64,000 nucleotides of DNA from Mortierella alpina (GCA_029449245.1 JANATF010000006.1:1736001-1800000); one strand, 5' to 3'; counted from the first letter of the stretch, positions 48,126-60,700 are shown. Numbers and translations are program-made. Notes: generated by a model not told the origin, from the letters alone.

Positions 48126-50149
48126 GAGCGAGATAGTGAAGGAGAGGAAATGAAGGTGATGGGCGAGGTCGAGCAACGAGAATGCGAGTGGGAGCGAGGT
48201 TGCGAGAGAGTAATGAGGGCCGAGAGTGTGAGGAAAGCGAAGAGCGAGCGAGGTGGGTGAGAGGCAGACACAGGCGGAGGAAAGAGGGGAAGAGAAGAGA
48301 GGTGTCTCGACGGCCTGAAATGAAGAGGGCCAGAAATAAATCAAAAAAGCGTCTCTCTCAATAGCCCACAGGTCATCGAGGCCACTTGAGCAAGCGTGTA
48401 CACTCACTGTTTTGTGCGCTGGTCTGGCGAGGGGAGTTGCCGTAGGGCGGGATGCGGATGTTGGTTGCATCCTGTCTGCACTGAACAGTACATGGACTGG
48501 AGACAGATCGGGAACTGCTCAAGGGCCCCTGTCTGACGGTATTCTTAATGCAGAAGGTGACAAGAGCGCAACCCGTCTGCCCAGGCTGCAATGTCTCATA
48601 AAAAGACCATGAAAAAAAGGTGTTGAAAACAAACAATTCAGTACCGAAGCAAGCGGATCTGTAAGCAGGGAAGTGTCAACATTACTCGGGGTGACATGAC
48701 GGTCTACACTCCGTTGCAAAGAGTGTGAGGCGCATGTTAATGCTCGCTGTGGCGAGGAGCAGCAGCAACGACGTCCTCGAGAAGAACGAGGACTTGCAGT
48801 TTTCCTTCTCAAGCAGATCACGAATGGCATCTGTCCCCCTCTGTTGTGCCCTTCCCCTTCCTTCGCCTGCAGAGTCTGGGTCTTGATCAGAGAGCACACC
48901 GTGCCTGTATGTCTGCATGATGTTGGGATTATTTTATTGTCTGCATGATCGACAAAAGGTTCAAGCTATATTCTGCTCCGCCTCTCCTCCACATGTCCGC
49001 ACCCCTTGGATCGGACTCTTTTTTCTTTCTATGCCCCATGCGGCGGCACAAGAAATGAATAAGCGTATGGCTAATGACGGACCTCTCGCCTACCGCAATC
49101 GTAAAATAATCCTGTGGTGTGCTCTCAGCAGAATCGACGAAATGAGGGCTCTGGCTCTCTTCACTCTGATCAGTCTACCGTTGTTGACTATTGTATCCCT
49201 TTACAAAAACCCGCCCTGCTCTAATTCTCACGTCTTTCATTGTTATTTTGGGCGTACAAGGATTAGTGACAGAGGGGGGATCAAAAGAGAGAGGTGAAAG
49301 AAATATGAACTACTCACACTGATGCAGAAGGCAACCGAGGTGGAGAGAATCGTTGTTTGCATGTGCAGCTTTTGTTTTCCCGGCTCTCAAGTGACCCTCC
49401 TCCACTCCGCGTTGCCATTTCCTTGAATACATGTAAACACGTCAAAATAGCCATGTTTTTCAGGGATAAGCAACGCCTCAAGCAGCCGGCACTAGCATGT
49501 GGGGTTTCGAATCAGTTTCATGAAAATCAGAAGTGGACTTCACAACGACGATCGATTCGGTACAAAAAAGAATCAATGAAAGGACAGTGAGTGGGAACTG
49601 AGTATTTTGGACGTCTTTGTCACAACACTTTGTAAAATGGTACCGGCGCAAATGGCGCCCTTGCCGCAGGGATGCACACTACTTACAATTACTGGCATGT
49701 ATCATAGTACATCGTTGTCTGAAGAATGTTGTTTCGTGGTGCAAAGAACCTAATATTACGAACGTTTTATCCGTCGAAAGTACATGTACGTCTCGCCCGG
49801 AACTGCACAAGATGGACACACGACAATCAAGGGGGAACAAAAAGCACCTACGGAGATCTCCACACCTGCGTTTCATATCGGCATAGCAGCCCAGAGGATG
49901 CCTGCGATATGAGCGTGTGGAGTGAACAATGTGGCAAGAAAAGAGCATGGGCCCCTTGTTCTCACATGCACCACTGCCTGTGGACCTCACTGCCTCGAAA
50001 CTAAATCTTCCTTCCAGGGGTAGCAACATTGATGTTCAGAAACTCAAAAGCTCAGTTGCTCGGTTACTTTGGCAACACAGTGTTTTGTTTATGGCAATAT
50101 TATATGCACATATGCTAACCCTCCTCGCACATACACAGCAATAGGTTTT

Positions 50150-51038
50150 TCAATAGCCTTCTTGGAATGCTAGGTATCCGCCATAAACACCGGCGACCAT
50201 CAAGCCTATGGAGAGGAGGAGCCAGATAAACGCCCAGGCAGAACCAGACAGCCGACCAGTACATGCCGCAAAGTGCTCCATATCACTCTCGGCAGCCGGA
50301 TCCCAAACACATTGAATTAGGGCTTTGAGGTTGTCGAAAGCTGTTACGATGCTGTAGAAAAGAAAGATGGTCAGCTAACTGTTGACAATGATGGCTATCG
50401 AATGCTGCACATTATAATGGTATAAAACGAACCTGAACATGATCAAAAAGTATCGCAGATTGATCCCCACGCCGTACCACCACAAAATGGAGAGAATGCC
50501 TATGAACAGCACGCACACATTAAACGCCAGAGCGTTTCGAGAAAGGACAAGTGCAAATAACAGCACACCGATGATACAGAGGGCAAACATCCTGGACATG
50601 AACGCATTAAAGCTGGAACACAGCATAACGGCGCAAAGAAGTGCGTGTCCTATATGCCCCGAAAAGTAGTAGAGCCATCCAGCAGAGCCAGTCGTAAAGG
50701 TGCACTCTGTCAATCCTTTAACATTGGGATCCACTGTGATTTTTACATTTGCTCCTCGCGACATTATTGCGCCAAAGGCGTGGCAGGCTTCGTGTAAAGC
50801 AGTTCCCCCAAGCTACCATTGCAGAACCATATGAACGATGTAATGAGCGAAAAGGGACAGCAATTAATAGTGTACACGCAGATCAAATGACGCCCATTGT
50901 TTTTACCCTGAAAGGATAGTGCAGTAGGTCCAAGTATGGAATGAACCTGGTAACTAAGCATATAGTGGTAGCGTATGCCCTAAGAGTAGCAAGCACTGTA
51001 TTAGCTAGGGGCCTTGGACCATAAGGGTTGACACCCAT
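50150..51038 (-). CDS. Peptidase M50B-like integral membrane protein
   Basis: Three exons, 51038-50907, 50812-50433 and 50351-50150, give 237 aa. The zinc-protease motif HEACH follows the exon junction (LGGTALHEACHAFGAIMSRG). It is followed by VKITVDPNVKGLTECTF and then AGWLYYFSGHIGHALLCAVML, as in the M50B-like family (HExxH, VxxIxxDPxxGGLT, GYLGSSLxGA). Further hydrophobic segments give about five to six membrane spans. The C-terminus is VAGVYGGYLAFQEGY. Family members are predicted membrane metalloproteases with little functional data. The start at 51038 fits family length; an in-frame ATG at 51236 would add 66 residues. It is head to head with eS6. Confidence 0.85.
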
Positions 51039-51563
51039 TTTCGCCGTGATCCTTACATAACCCAGAGTGTAGCCTCGAGCTCTGCGTCTGTTGATGCTGC
51101 TGGGTGCAGAGGTGATGTGCTGTTCATGGTGTGCGAGCGGCGACGGAGAAATATAAAGAGATATGGAGCGAGCAAGGAGTAAACTTCTGGAGAAATATTT
51201 AAGCCAAAGGGAGAGCCACAGCGTAGCAGAAGACATCGTGGTGTTTTATGTTGCCACAGACGAGGTGGTTGTTGTCACCTTTCGCCTGCCGCAAAAGAAG
51301 TTCCCAGTCATCTGTCCCATTACGACTTTCTCGTTGGAGTCATAGCCGTAGATAATACCACAAGAGGCGTGGATTGGAGACTCTGAAGCAGGAGATGCTG
51401 TCGCGCTTGTGGTATGATGGAGGGGACGCGTCGTGCCTGAAGAGCGAAAATGGGGAGCCCAGGGGAAGATGGCTTGGTCGCAGAAGCTGCACTAGGCCAG
51501 CCCACTTGAAAAGGAACTCCCCGCGTGGAAATTTTTGCTCTCTCTTTTTGCTGGCCTTACAAT
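51039..51563. promoter_or_regulatory. Shared promoter region, M50B gene and eS6
   Basis: 525 bp between divergent starts. C/T-rich DNA just before the eS6 ATG (51536-51560) resembles the pyrimidine tracts common at ribosomal protein gene starts. No defined factor site was recognised. Confidence 0.4.
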
Positions 51564-53346
51564 ATGAAGGTTAATACCACGAAGAATCGCAGCACATCCA
51601 TCCGACACCCGCACCATCCCATCGATCCATGCATCTATCCGGAAGCACCATCAGTGCCATTGTCACCATCCTCAGACCATTCTGGGAAAAAACACTGACA
51701 AGGAGAATCTATCGTCAAATAATCCGGGCACTGACAGGAGCCTCATCAACCCGCCTTTGTTCATGTCAGCACAATAATCCATACCGCATGGAATTGATCA
51801 GAGGACCGCTGCCTTGTAGCCCGAACAGCATACAGCTGAACTAGCTCGTATCATCCCGCGACCAGAAGGCGTTTGCAAGTGTGGCCAGACAACTCTTTGA
51901 TGGGATCTCAGGGTTGAGGATAGGAAACGAGGATCGTATTTGGTGGTGGTGCGCGGATCACACATCTCCACACAGCCCAAGGAATTGCAGGATCGACCAT
52001 TGATCAACAGGGCATGCGATGCCAGACTCGGCACAATCTCAACACTGCGGGACATCTCTTTGCACCTCAATCCTTCGCAACAATTTGTAACCTCCACCGA
52101 GAATTCCGTACTGATGGATCTGTATTTTTTTTTCTTTCGTCCAACAGTTGAACATTGCCAACCCAGCCACTGGCTGCCAGAAGACCATCGATTTCGATGA
52201 TGAGCGCAAGACGTAAGTCTCCAAAAGTTCAGGACGATTAAGCGACAGGATTAGCCTCGCTGGAGACAAAGTGCTGTATAACGTGCAGAGGTCAGGAGCA
52301 ACAACGGACGCTTGGCACTTGGCGCACCATTAAAGCGTTCTCTGACAGCGGAATCATGAGGCACCAACCCCTACAGCATCCTTCGATAGCACCCACAGCA
52401 ACCCAGCACTAAGCATCAGGATCTTCGAAGACACATAGATCGCAGCCAGCTAACATCTCGCTTTTAATGCTATTGCAATACGATTTAGCCGCATCTTTTA
52501 CGACAAGCGTATCTCCGCTGAGGTTGCCGTCGACACTCTCGGTGACGAGTTCAAGGGTTACGTCTTCCGCATCACCGGAGGTAACGACAAGCAGGGTTTC
52601 CCCATGAAGCAGGGTGTCCTCCTCCCTTCCCGTGTCCGCCTTTTGTTGTCCAAGGGTCACTCTTGCTACCGCCCCCGCCGCACCGGTGAGCGCAAGCGCA
52701 AGTCGGTCCGTGGATGCATTGTCGGTTCCGACATGTCGGTCCTCTCTGTCACCATTGTCAAGCAGGGTGAGCAGGACCTCCCCGGTCTTACTGACACCAC
52801 TGTCCCCAAGCGTCTCGGACCCAAGCGTGCCAACAACATCCGCAAGTTCTTCGTACGTCTCATTGTTTTTATATCTGAATTAGTTGAGGTTTGGCAACTC
52901 GTAGATATGTCGGAGCTAAGGCACAGCACAAAGTTTTGGCTTGGACATATTTGCAATGGGGTGCACACGAAGATCGGACGCATGATCAGCTTCTGTGAGA
53001 TAGTGTCCTGATGCGTCTTCAACCTCTCAATTGGGGGATATTTTGTCTCCGTCTCTAGAACTTGACCAAGGATGATGATGTCCGCAAGTTCGTCATTCGT
53101 CGCGAGGTTCAGCCCAAGAACGCCGAGAAGAAGCCCTACACCAAGGCCCCCAAGATCCAGCGTCTTGTCACCCCCGTTGTTCTCCAGCGCAAGCGTAACG
53201 TCTTGGCCCTCAAGAAGCGTCGTGCTGAGAACGCCAAGGAGGCTGAGGCCGAGTACAAGGCTCTCCTCGCCAAGCGTGTCAAGGAGGCCGCTGAGAAGCG
53301 CTCCGAGATCAAGAAGCGTCGCGCTTCTTCCCTCCACAAGGCTTAA
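51564..53346 (+). CDS. RPS6: 40S ribosomal protein eS6
   Basis: Structural protein of the small ribosomal subunit and a classic target of TOR-S6 kinase signalling. Four exons: 51564-51569, 52148-52212, 52489-52852 and 53059-53346 (240 aa; yeast 236). Exon 1 is only ATGAAG and is followed by a 578-nt intron. Exon 2 continues [20 protein letters not shown]. Then come [57 protein letters not shown], and the C-terminal helix ending [13 protein letters not shown], whose RRASS serines are the conserved phosphorylation sites. Short first exons and long first introns are usual for ribosomal protein genes. No snoRNA could be recognised with confidence in the introns. Confidence 0.96.
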
Positions 53347-53920
53347 GTTTTTTCTCAGTTGCTGCTGTGAAGTTCAATAAAATCTCCTGGCCCCAAGAAC
53401 ATCTTTACCACTAGGACTATTCCTCGACTTCTCAGTATGTGCGCAGAGGATATTTGATAGTTTCCTACACCACCGTTCAATTGCCACTCATTGAACCCTG
53501 CAATCGCTGCTATCAACATTATGAGCTCCTCAACTGCCCATATTGCATTTGGCCACGAAGAAAAAAAATATGTTCCCAGCTCTTTGAGCAGCATCTACTT
53601 GACGTATAACGCTATGAAAGCGCGAAGTGGAGAAACGGATTTGTGCAATTCTCGTTGTAGTCGCGAGATTATTGGTCTTCGATCTGTGCAACCGTGCGAA
53701 GCAATACACGGTACCTGCATATTCTCCATTCGCAAGGTCATACACGCACAACTATACTGTGCTTTATACTTTTCTTAACACAGCATCACCTTCAATGAAC
53801 GAACCAACGTAATTTTTCCTCCGTTTATTCAGTGAGGGCAGAATGCTCCTTCACTGCTACCAGGATGTTACTTTCCATGCAATTGATCCATGCAATGTGT
53901 ACCACATCATCTCCAGCTCC
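53347..53920. other. Intergenic between convergent eS6 and PEMT 3' ends
   Basis: 574 bp holding both 3' UTRs. An AATAAA-like signal (CAATAAAATC) occurs near 53377. Nothing else was recognised. Confidence 0.5.
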
Positions 53921-55443
53921 TTACTCGGTCTTTGTCTTTTGAGAGTAGATGCGCTTCATGTGAGGTCCCTATGAATGACCAAAGAAATTATGTCATATCA
54001 GAAATCGCCCTTTGGAACGAGTGAAATGGAGGAGAAGTCATTCCCTGCGGAATCTCTGCTTTACCTCAAAGAACAGAACGGAGATCCTGAAAATGATGTA
54101 CATGTCAACAGCCAGGACATATCCAATGATGGACTGGTAGTAGATCGCAGTTCCAACAAGAGACAAGGTGGTGCCGACGTACTGGGGATCACTCATGTAC
54201 TTGTATGGGCCATCCTCAACCTACGAGTACGGAGTGAAGTACGTTATTAGTCTACCTCAAGGATATAATCCCGATTTCACGAATGCCTGTATGTGCTGCC
54301 ACTTACAGGAGCGTCGAACAAGAAACCAAAGCTGTCACCGTTGTACATTCCCTTAATTCCAAGAGACTAGAGGTATCGCGAAAGGAGGCAGCAAGGCAAC
54401 ATTGCGAAAATAAATGGGTTATAAGTTTCTTGCACAGAAAAAGTGCTGCATTAGGAGATACGTTGCGCGTGGAAGCATGGATGTTACCTTTAGAGTCCAA
54501 AGGTTCAGCAATGCTCCGCTGACGAAGCAGACGGCTCCGAGGACGGTGGCAATGGAGGCAGGAAGGATCACAAACTATGATGCAGGCAATTAATGAGGTT
54601 CAGTCTCCTACAAACCATCCACGAGAATAGCTTTGGCATCTTCCACAACGAGTTCAAAGATTGCATACAGATCCTGCATCAGGAGCAACGGCCAAGTGGA
54701 TGAAGTGATCACGAACGAGCGCGCTGAGGATCAGATAGACGGCATAAACGTAGATGGCGTTCTTGCCGATGGTCTAATAACATGCGGAAGTGGTAGAACC
54801 AGCGTTAGACATTGAACTCTCTTTTTTTCATGGGGGAGGTTTAAAGATACCGTGGTAAATTCACGTGGCGCTTGTAGCACGTTCCATCGAGATCCAAAGT
54901 CGCTCGCGCGGACTTGTCTTGTTTCCTCTTCGTTCATTCCGCGTCCAACTGACTATTTACCTTAGTGAACCTGTGGGTATTATACTCGAAGCGAGCAGTG
55001 ACATTGTAGTTTGCAACATGCAGGATCATGGCCACTACAGCAATTGAAGTATACGAGTTGTAAGTTATATCAAATACTTCCTTGATTTTTTACCCCAATC
55101 TTTTCTGTGTTCCTTTTCTGCGTCAGAAGTCCAACGATGCCTGTCTTTATAATCGTCTATCCTGTGTCGAAGGACTTGAATCCTGTTGTCAACGATCTAA
55201 TGGTTTGCCTTGCCTCGCCGTAGCAGCTACTGTGGTCCTTTGTTGAAGTGTCCATGAACCGTCGGAGCGGACTATTACATACTCCTGGGAGTGTTCAAAA
55301 ATTCAGTCTCACTCCGGGTGAGCAGCCTTACAAATGGCGATTTGGCACGCCGGCGTGTTGATCTTTTCCCAGAGAAACTCAATGAACTCGGGGGAATGCA
55401 GGCCCATGATGGTGACCTCGAATGCTTTGGTAGGGGCGCCCAT
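53921..55443 (-). CDS. OPI3: Phospholipid methyltransferase (PEMT/OPI3 type)
   Basis: Methylates phosphatidyl-N-methylethanolamine stepwise to phosphatidylcholine in the ER membrane, using AdoMet. Seven exons: 55443-55332, 55034-54961, 54773-54669, 54574-54488, 54366-54307, 54220-54065 and 53968-53921 (213 aa, every join in frame). No exon exceeds 156 nt. Seen in order: start MGAPTKAFEV; MILHVANYNVTARFEYNTHR (human NPLYWNVVARWEHKTR); membrane segment YVYAVYLILSALVRDHF; SGALLNLWTLKSLGIKGMYN leading into GDSFGFLFDAPVEDGPY; MSDPQYVGTTLSLVGTAIYY; and the last membrane stretch, ending FFEGPHMKRIYSQK. Four membrane helices are expected. The AdoMet-binding GxG is not clear-cut, and the C-terminal EE pair is reduced to one Glu. 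Confidence 0.88.
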
Positions 55444-55550
55444 GTCGAAGGTAAAGATGTGATGATGGGGTGAAGAAAATAGGGATCGAAAGAGTGTTCA
55501 ATGCACGCGAAAAAGGAAAAGAATATGTGGGGGGACCAACGAGACGGTTT

Positions 55551-57484
55551 TTATTGCTCTGGCGCTGGCGTAACACGTTCTTGATCCTGCACCTTCTCTT
55601 CTTGCACCTCCTGCTCATCCTCAGAGTCGAAGCCAAACGAGAAGCAGAATCCACCAGCGGCAGTGCTTTCCGCGGCCGTATCCTCTCCTTCAGCCGTGAG
55701 GACATTTCCTAGCTTGGCCTGCTCCCAGAATGAAAGCTGCTGCGGGGCACAGGGATCCTCGTCCTGAAGGCTTTGACACCGTTTGATCGTCCTTCTCAAC
55801 TTTTCAATTTCCTCCTCGTTCTTCTTCCACTTCTCTATGAGCAATCTCTTCCTGTTGACTTCCTTGTCACGAAGCAGGGCTGTATTGTCATCATGGATAT
55901 CGCCTTCTTGGCTGGTCCAGTTGCTCTTGAAGAATGCCTCCTTGAACTCTTCATAGAGTCCTTCCCTGCGCTCATCAGCAACGCCCGACACCTGATCCCG
56001 CTTCAGATACAGAAACTGCATGGTCTCCTTCAAGTTCTGGGATCCGACGTAGTTTTGGGTGACCGCGATACAATCATCCAGATTCACAACCGCATGCCAC
56101 CATCCGCGAGGAACAAACATGATCTCGCCTTCGCGACAAATTCCTTCCAAAGGCCGCTCTGCAGGATCATCGGGTATCTGAGTCGAGGCATAGAAATTGC
56201 TGAACCATTCCATCAGCGACACGGGCGAAGTGACCTCGGACTCGTCTAATAAATCACGTAAGGGGAGAATTGAGAGTGAATTTTTGGCCTTCAACAGACT
56301 ATTCAAGATAGCTTTCTGTGCAAACAAACTGTTGGCTTCCTTTTTACCGTCATTTGTAAAGACTCCTGGTGGGAGGATATGTGGCGGGAACATGATCCAT
56401 TTTTTCGAACCTGTGATGACGGCGTTCCACGCTGATGTGGCATTTGGATCCTAAAAAAGATGATCGTTCAAAAGAAACACTTAGATCTCCTTACTCGCTC
56501 GGAATAGACCGACGCTGTGACGAAAAGGAGTGGTGAACGAACCTTGTGGAATGTAGATCCCGACCTTGCAGGTCCAATGATGATCCAGCGATAGTCTGGT
56601 CTTTGGTCGCCCATCATTCCAAAAAAGTCCTCACGAAAATACTCCGGCACCTCCATGTCCTCCAGGATTCCCTGACACCGCTCCCCAAAGTTCTTGTCAA
56701 ACAAGTAAAGCGGGCTCTCGTCCTTTGTCCCCTGAGCATACTTGAAGTAGTTCTGCATCGTCACATCCACAGATTCGGCTCTCAGCACTGCATCCGGCCA
56801 CGTCTTCAAAAAGTATTCCGTGGACCACTTTGTCATGGCGGGCCAGTGCTTGGCCCCGTCAGCAATGATGACGGGCTTGCCAGGCTTCTCGTACTCTTCA
56901 ATGAACTGTTCCAAACTGAGTCCCGACCGACGGTCAATGTTCTCCACTGCGGTGTAGGGCTCCATGCCGATAGCGGCGCAATAGAACGGCTGGAAAAGGA
57001 CATCTGAATAGAAATTCTTCATCTTCATCGAGTCCCTGTTCTGGAGAATCATTGAAGTATCGTAGCTTGGGTCCGATCGCTTCAAGAATGTCGCACGCCA
57101 GGTGTCATCCTGCCATGTCCAATCCCCCTTGAAGCGCTCAATAGTCAATGTCTTCCACATATCGTCCAGGTGCGTGAGTCCATACAGGACTCTGGAGGTC
57201 GCACCCAGCGTCAACAAGTCCACTGGCGATAGTAGATCCAGAATCTCCATGACGATTTCGTCCGTCAGCCGGGCAAGGCGGCCAAGTGAGGGGCCACGAC
57301 AAGAGCCCGTAAAATCGGTGCGGGTAGCGTCCATATAGTAGTTACCGAGTGGTTTGATTCCGAGCGGGTGCTGCAAGGACATAACATGTTGAGTGGTCAT
57401 TTTGGGCTTCTCATGGCGGATAATGAAGCGTTGCTTCTTGGCTTGAGGCTGTCTACAGGTCGGGGGTGCTTCGTGGGTCGGCAT
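55551..57484 (-). CDS. F-box and JmjC-domain oxygenase, JMJD6-like
   Basis: Exons 57484-56543, 56450-56348 and 56245-55551 give 579 aa. The intron 56347-56246 is open in frame, but its removal gives the family sequence PPGVFTND-DESEVTSPVSL. The N-terminus is basic (KKQRFIIRHEKPK). An F-box-like segment follows at about 70-115 (LTDEIVMEILDLLSPVDLLTL). The JmjC double-stranded beta-helix has the iron ligands His313 and Asp315 (STFHKDPNATSAWN, straddling intron 1) and the distal His in VPRGWWHAVVNL. KKWIMFPP completes the pattern. The C-terminal 130 residues are helical and acidic. It is a 2-oxoglutarate-dependent protein hydroxylase or demethylase; the substrate is unknown. An SCF-type partner through the F-box is inferred. 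Confidence 0.9.
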
Positions 57485-57748
57485 CGTGGGTTGATTGTTG
57501 AATGAGAACCTTGATCGAGATCTTTAAATAACAGTGTTGCAATGCGCCGCACGTGACGCTCGCTGCTCGTAGCTCCGCCTCTCCTGTCAGCTCCGCGATT
57601 GGCATAAAGAACGCGTTGTGAGGCAAGCAAATCATATATTATTTTTATTTCTAGCAATCATGCAAGTGGGAATGCGAAGGGTATAGAGTACATGACGTGA
57701 AAAGAGGAAGATAAAAGAAAAGAAATGAGAAAAAGACGTTAAGGTATT

Positions 57749-60700
57749 TCACAGCGCAGACGCGTTGTTAAATGACATGGCAGCCGTGGCATTTTTCATC
57801 TCCTTGGTCGTAGCCACGTTGCTCGGAGCAGTCGAACATGGAGTAGGTGGTGTGTCATGATCAGAAAGCTCCTTTTCATGGGTTGTTGCTGATACGGACA
57901 TGGGCAAAGACGAGAGAACGGATATAGCTGACTTTGGCGAGCGACGGCTATTCGAGTCCGCTGCTGACCGTGAATCCACCGCAGCGGGAGAACTCTGAGG
58001 TGGTTGTTGCTGTGCGGTCAAGGGGGCTTGTGCGAGATTAAGATGCTGGTGATGTTGGTGGTCATGGCCAGGTGGGTGATCGTGGTGGTGGTGATGGTGG
58101 TGGTGTTGATGGTGATGATGTGGATGCACCTCGGTGGGCGACACTGGCGACAACGGCTGCGAGGATGACTGTTGCTGTTGGAACTGGGCGCGGATACCGA
58201 GCTTTTCGCGTCGTGGTGTAGTTAAAGTCGGTAGTGGGGCCGAAGCTGCTGCTGCGGGGGGCTCGAACATTTCCTGGTGCGTCCATCTCCTTCTGGATTC
58301 TCGCTGACTAGGATAGTAAAAGAGTTGGCCTTCCAGAGACGAACGGTCTGCATCCAAATCATCCTGAGTGAGGTGATCCTGAAGATTGTTGCCACTTCGC
58401 GCCCATCGAGTTTTGGTTACCCTGACAGTTGCTGCTGCTCTCATGTCAATGGGTGTTGCTGGTGTCGAGTTCAAGGAGTTGATTTGTGAGCCAGCAGTGG
58501 GTGTAGGAGGTCTCTTCGCAAAGGGGCTGGGTCGCAAGAGAAAGCGCTTCAGCCTCGAGAGGAATTTGGCACGCTGCTGCTCCTGCTGTCCATTTTCTGC
58601 TGCCAGTACGCTTGCACGCTGTGTGCCCTGAATATTGCTCGAGTTGCCCGGCCCAAACTCGTCATCGTCATCGCTGAGGCCCTCCAGGAGGGGTTGCCCC
58701 TGGTTCCTCCTCATACGCGTGTTTGCCCCCAAAGGACTATACGCCTCATCCTCTCTGTCGAATCCAGAGATAGAAGACGACAGTGGGGACACTTGACGCT
58801 CGCTTCCTCTCCGTCCCTGTCCTTGCTGTTGTAGCAACTCCTTTTTCTGTTCTGCGAAGAAGCGCTTCCTCATGGACGATGTCATCGACATGGTGCCAAG
58901 AATGCTCTTTTTCTTATTCTGAACAATGGGATGCTTTGTGGTGTTGCCGTCTTCAAAGCCAGTAGCAAACGAGCCATATCCGTGCTCCGTCGTGGGGCTC
59001 GCACTCATGGTTGTGTCCAAGATCAATGGCCTCCCTTGTCGGTATTCTGATGCGCTGGGAACGAAAGATTTGCTTTCTGGCCGGCTTCGGAGATGGCGCT
59101 GCGCAGCGGTGTTGTTGTACTGCTGCTCCAGATCCAATAGGTCGTCGGCGTTCGCTTGAATAAGAGGTGGACAGTGCTGGCAGTAGTAGTGATGGTGGAT
59201 ATGGTGCTCGTGCACAAGTACGGCGCCGGCGCTGGAGGAGAGGTCATTCAGGGCAGGCTCAGGTGTCGTGGTCGTTTTAAGCGCCTTGCTGCTGGAAACG
59301 CTCAGCCTCTCATTCGATCTGTCTGCTGCTTCTTTGCCCTTGCTGTCCCTCCTCTCGGTTGAAAAAGGAGGGGATGATAAGCCCCCAGAAGTTGGCGATG
59401 AGGGACTTCCAAGTGTCGACAGCAATGGATGCGAGCCGGAGGAAACAATCTTGGAACGGAGTTCCATGTCTTCGGCATTGCCGCGCACAAGAACATCGTT
59501 GCTGACAGAGTGCTGATGTTGTCGATATTGAGCCTGCTGCGACCTGAAAGGAAGATCGTGGGGGTGAAGTGATCTATGCTTTTCCTGACCTGGCGATAGT
59601 TCTTCCTTGTGACCATGAAGATAAGCGTCATGTCTATTGCCATTCGAAGCCATCAACTTTTCCATTGTTGCCACTGAGAACGGCCTTGGCTTGTTGCTGC
59701 GTGAAGTCCGCAAGGTAGGAGCGACCTTGGCGGGTGGTGTACCTCTGGCGATGTCTGTGGACATGAGAAGAGAGCTGTTGTTGTAAGGAAAGCCCATCAT
59801 TGTATCCGGCGGGGAACTGGCGCCGCCGGCGCCTGCGCTCAGTCCGACGTACTCGTGATATCCTGCCCGCCCCACAGAGGGCGAGCCTTGGCGACGGCTA
59901 TGAGTCTGGCTAAGGATGGGCGAGTGCCCAAGATGAGGAGATGAGCGTTCATCCATGCTGTTACGATGAGCTTTGATGGGCAAGCTGCTCTCGTGTGCCC
60001 CAGCATTTCCGAAATCTTTGCTGCCTGAGGACACCGTCGACGCTCCTGTAACTCCGCGAGTAACCATCGCCAACAGTCGCTCCTTTGCGGTTGCTTTCCG
60101 ACGGACACTGCCACCGCCACTGCTACTTTCGTTGACCCCTGTCGTTGTTGCCAATCCTGTGGCAAAAACTGCCCCTCGATTCTTTTGATCATTATCACTT
60201 CGGGAGCTCGAGTCGGCAGAGAACCCTCTCATTAAGATGCTGGGTCGAGTTTTGGTTGCGGGAGGGATGGAGGATGGCAGCAGATCCTTCTTGGCTAAAT
60301 ATCCCGATATCGTCCTGGACAAGGCGCCTGATGTAGACCTGGAATGAGACCGAGAGCGCGTAGAGACGACGCTGTTTCCTGTGATCGACCTAGACCTTGA
60401 CCTGGAACCTGAGCGAGATCTGGATCTTGATTGGGAACGGGACCGTTGGAGAGGCTTCTCGGAGTGGCCGTTGATATTATTGAAAGGCCCTGTCGAGGAA
60501 GGTGTGCGAGGGCCTGTGCTGCCATCGTTTTTTACTGGATCCGGACTACTGCCTGAGTGGAGCTTGGCATGAAGAAGATTCGGTCCGTCGTAAAAGAATA
60601 TCTGCTCACCACTACTGTCGATGGTTCTGTCCCGTCGACGTTGCTGTTTGGAAAGAGACAAAGAGGCCTCCTGGTCTAGACGCGTCTTATCGTGCTCATC

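Larger units (their letters stand above)
46702..50149. other. 3.4-kb gene-poor region upstream of the GATA gene
   Basis: By far the longest stretch without a supported gene. It lies between the 5' end of the GATA gene and the 3' end of the M50B gene. It holds a TG repeat, a GA-repeat tract and a purine-biased block (48040-48360). Many open frames exist on both strands, but none shows a domain or plausible splice partners. It is probably the long promoter and leader of the GATA gene. A non-coding RNA is possible. Confidence 0.5.

Noticed and set aside
51570-53058. snoRNA genes in eS6 introns
   Set aside because: TGATGG- and CTGA-like words occur, but no closely spaced box C/D pair with a terminal stem could be shown by eye.
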